Assembly (NCBI RefSeq): GCF_039545455.1
Contig: NZ_CP154467.1
Span: forward strand, 372,001-436,000
DNA from: Brucella sp. BE17
Lineage (GTDB): Bacteria > Pseudomonadota > Alphaproteobacteria > Rhizobiales > Rhizobiaceae
Direction: 5' to 3'
DNA length: 64,000 bases
This document shows positions 62,527 to 64,000 of this stretch, in pieces (the stretch's first letter is position 1; every line of letters begins with the position of its first letter). Below the pieces are notes generated by a model. The model did not search any database and was not told where the DNA came from. It saw only the letters and a program-made list of their open reading frames with translations. The translations under genes and the position numbers were made by a program.

Positions 62527-62898
62527 TTAATTTCCATAGCGCGAAATGATCTCGTTCGACAAGTGCTCGCCTTCTTGCATATAACGATTGATCGCCGCGT
62601 GCGCGGATGCAGTGCAGCGCGTGTAATTATCGCTGAAAACGCGGTAGCCATGGTTGAAACTGGATATCAGCCGTAATTTTTCGTCTTCGCCCGGCTTTTC
62701 GGCGACGATAATCGCGTCCATGCGATTACGCCATTCACTTCCGGTTTCGCCGCACAGATTATGCAGGTAATGGAGCGATCCGAGAATTTCCGCGAGCCGC
62801 AATATCTTGCCTTCATACGGCACTTCCTGCGACAGAGCAGGGCTTGCCACACTAAGACATGCCGCAAGCATGCATAGATATTTTCGTAAAAGCCGCAC
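62527..62898 (-). CDS. TIGR02301-type secreted protein
   Basis: This protein of about 123 residues has a signal peptide (RLLRKYLCMLAACLSVASPA, cut near ALS-QE) and a mature part with EILGSLHYLHNLCGETGSEWRNRMDAII and FSDNYTRCTASAHAAINRYMQEG, the pattern of the TIGR02301 family of unknown function in Rhizobiales. Two mature cysteines could form a disulfide. The start is open: GTG 62898 and TTG 62907 both give a normal signal peptide, while the frame to 62973 would put it too far inside. It lies downstream of a Nudix gene on the same strand. Confidence 0.7.
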   Translation of the reverse strand: MRLLRKYLCMLAACLSVASPALSQEVPYEGKILRLAEILGSLHYLHNLCGETGSEWRNRMDAIIVAEKPGEDEKLRLISSFNHGYRVFSDNYTRCTASAHAAINRYMQEGEHLSNEIISRYGN

Positions 62899-62982
62899 GT
62901 CTTTCAACTCTAAAATTCCCCACACGGCAAGAGTTGTCGCGTGAAATAGAGGCCGCTTCAAGGCAGGCTTCACGCTTATCTA

Positions 62983-63423
62983 CTATTGTTGGGTGTCTTC
63001 ACGCCTTGCAACATCGCGTGCAACGTCCAGCGTACTGTCGGTTACATGTGCATGCGTCATTTCCTCGATGCTCATCCAGTGAATGGATGCCGCATCGTCG
63101 CCAGGGAATTCATCTCCCGTTAGATCGAAGGCCCGAAACACGGACAGAAAATAGCTCTTTGCGTAAGCTTTGCCTTCAAGCGCCAGATCAACTGTAATTA
63201 CGTGCGAAAGCCTGCCAGCATCAAGTGCCGTCTCTTCCTTGAGTTCGCGAAGTGCGGCCTGTTCGGGTGTTTCGCCCGCTTCGATACTGCCGCCTGGAAA
63301 AGCCAGCCAGCCTTTCCACGGTTCTTTGCCGCGTTCGACCAGCAGGAAGCGACCTTCACGGCGACAGATCAGCGAGACACCATGCACTGCAAGCGGGACG
63401 GGGATGACAGCAACTGTTTTCAT
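62983..63423 (-). CDS. Nudix hydrolase
   Basis: This 146-residue enzyme has a full Nudix box GGSIEAGETPEQAALRELKEETAL (G-x5-E-x7-R-E-U-x-E-E-x-x-U, about residues 44-67), which binds magnesium and cuts nucleoside diphosphates linked to another group. The substrate is not known; the size fits MutT/ADP-ribose-type members. The N-terminal hydrophobic stretch VIPVPLAVHGVSLICRR is part of the fold, not a signal. ATG 63423 has no strong ribosome site in view. Confidence 0.88.
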   Translation of the reverse strand: MKTVAVIPVPLAVHGVSLICRREGRFLLVERGKEPWKGWLAFPGGSIEAGETPEQAALRELKEETALDAGRLSHVITVDLALEGKAYAKSYFLSVFRAFDLTGDEFPGDDAASIHWMSIEEMTHAHVTDSTLDVARDVARREDTQQ

Positions 63424-63507
63424 CGCTTAGCTATGATCCTGTTATCAAGTTTTGGCAATTCAAAACCAGCCCTTGACCCGTCGTGATAAAGCCTGAACAT
63501 GTACCTC

Positions 63508-64000
63508 ATGTGTGGACGTTTTTCATTAACAGCGAGCCGGGACGAACTGGAAGCCTTTCTTGCGGCGATGATCCCCGAGGACTTTCCGCCGCGCTACAAT
63601 ATTGCGCCGAGCCAGCCGATCCTTGCCATCCATAGAGCCGAAACGCCTCCTGTCGGCAGCAACAGGCCCGACCGCATCGGAACGCTGGTGCGTTGGGGGT
63701 TCGTGCCGTCATGGGTGAAAGATTTTAATGATTGGCCGCTGGTGTTCAATATTCGCTCGGAGACGGCGGGCGAAAAGAACTCTTTCAAGGCAGCGCTCAA
63801 TCATCGTCGGGCGCTTATCCCCGCCTCGGGATTTTATGAATGGCGGCGTGAGGGAAAAGACAGGGCGCAGCCCTATTGGGTGCGTCCGCGCCATGGCGGG
63901 GTGGTAGCCTTTGGTGCCTTGATGGAAACATGGAGCACTGCCGAAGGATCAGAGATCGATACGGGCGGCATGCTGACGACCAGCGCCAATGGCCTTTTAA
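63508..64000 (+). CDS. SRAP-family protein (YedK/HMCES-like), partial at the right edge
   Basis: The open frame runs off the window after 164 codons. I chose ATG 63508 because it gives MCGRFSLT, where Cys2 is the catalytic residue after Met removal; ATG 63499 would put three residues before it. The motifs PRYNIAPSQP, RWGFVPSW and NIRSETAGEKNSF, plus PASGFYEWRREG, are those of the SOS response-associated peptidase family. These proteins form a stable DNA-protein crosslink with abasic sites in single-stranded DNA and protect them. The C-terminal part lies outside. Confidence 0.9.
   Translation, partial: MCGRFSLTASRDELEAFLAAMIPEDFPPRYNIAPSQPILAIHRAETPPVGSNRPDRIGTLVRWGFVPSWVKDFNDWPLVFNIRSETAGEKNSFKAALNHRRALIPASGFYEWRREGKDRAQPYWVRPRHGGVVAFGALMETWSTAEGSEIDTGGMLTTSANGLL

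Noticed and set aside
1..64000. CRISPR array, insertion sequence or toxin-antitoxin system
   Set aside because: No regular repeat-spacer pattern, no transposase frame and no paired small toxin/antitoxin ORFs were seen on either strand.

Overview
The window looks like a chromosomal segment of an alphaproteobacterium of the family Brucellaceae (Brucella including former Ochrobactrum). The evidence is an omp2-type porin pair in opposite orientation flanking a tRNA-Ser, a FeuP/FeuQ system, a degP-TCS-glnE-pleC block that matches Rhizobiales synteny as I remember it, and an rpoZ-rsh-pyrE-fnrN-hemN ... acpS-lepB-rnc-era-recO block. Compared from memory, the DegP and porin proteins differ at many positions from those of classical Brucella, so an Ochrobactrum-like or atypical Brucella lineage is more likely. 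This is inference, not a database result.

Layout. 1-455: the 3' end of a gene-transfer-agent baseplate protein. 0.6-3.1 kb: a putative feuN-feuP-feuQ signalling unit, then a lipoprotein. 3.8-7.9 kb: the ccmI-ccmE-ccmF-ccmH cytochrome c maturation operon. 8.1-14.8 kb: degP, a second two-component system and glnE, facing pleC (14.8-17.2 kb, minus). 17.5-23.5 kb: pepN, two transporters and a family 4 uracil-DNA glycosylase. 24-33 kb: ETF-ubiquinone oxidoreductase, an exo/endonuclease-like protein, AMP nucleosidase, a GST, many small membrane or secreted proteins, a frameshifted kinase and a HisC-like aminotransferase. 34.4-38.6 kb: a lone tyrosine recombinase, then porin genes omp2a (minus) and omp2b (plus) around tRNA-Ser(GCU). 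38.8-45.6 kb: a truncated BON protein, a 29-residue peptide, an HhH protein, a lytic transglycosylase, dapA, smpB, a family 5 UDG and a NYN protein. 46-51.8 kb: rpoZ, rsh, pyrE, fnrN and hemN. 52-54.2 kb: an Fsr-like exporter divergent from an AraC regulator. 54.3-58.7 kb: DUF2062, acpS, lepB, rnc, era and recO. 58.7-64 kb: a ygfZ-HD-phosphatase operon, pyrC, small proteins, a Nudix hydrolase and a partial SRAP protein.

How the genes work together. Most of the window is core housekeeping: respiration (ccm, ETF-QO, hemN under an FNR-type box), envelope quality control (DegP, porins, lytic transglycosylase, LepB), stress and cell-cycle control (Rsh, PleC, FeuPQ) and RNA/translation (rnc, era, smpB). 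The unusual parts are: a duplicated, synonymously diverged 3' end of the ETF-QO gene; the frameshifted P-loop kinase; the inverted porin repeat next to an orphan integrase; several very small membrane ORFs; and a secreted protein built from three Cys-bounded repeats. I did not find a convincing new defence or mobile system.
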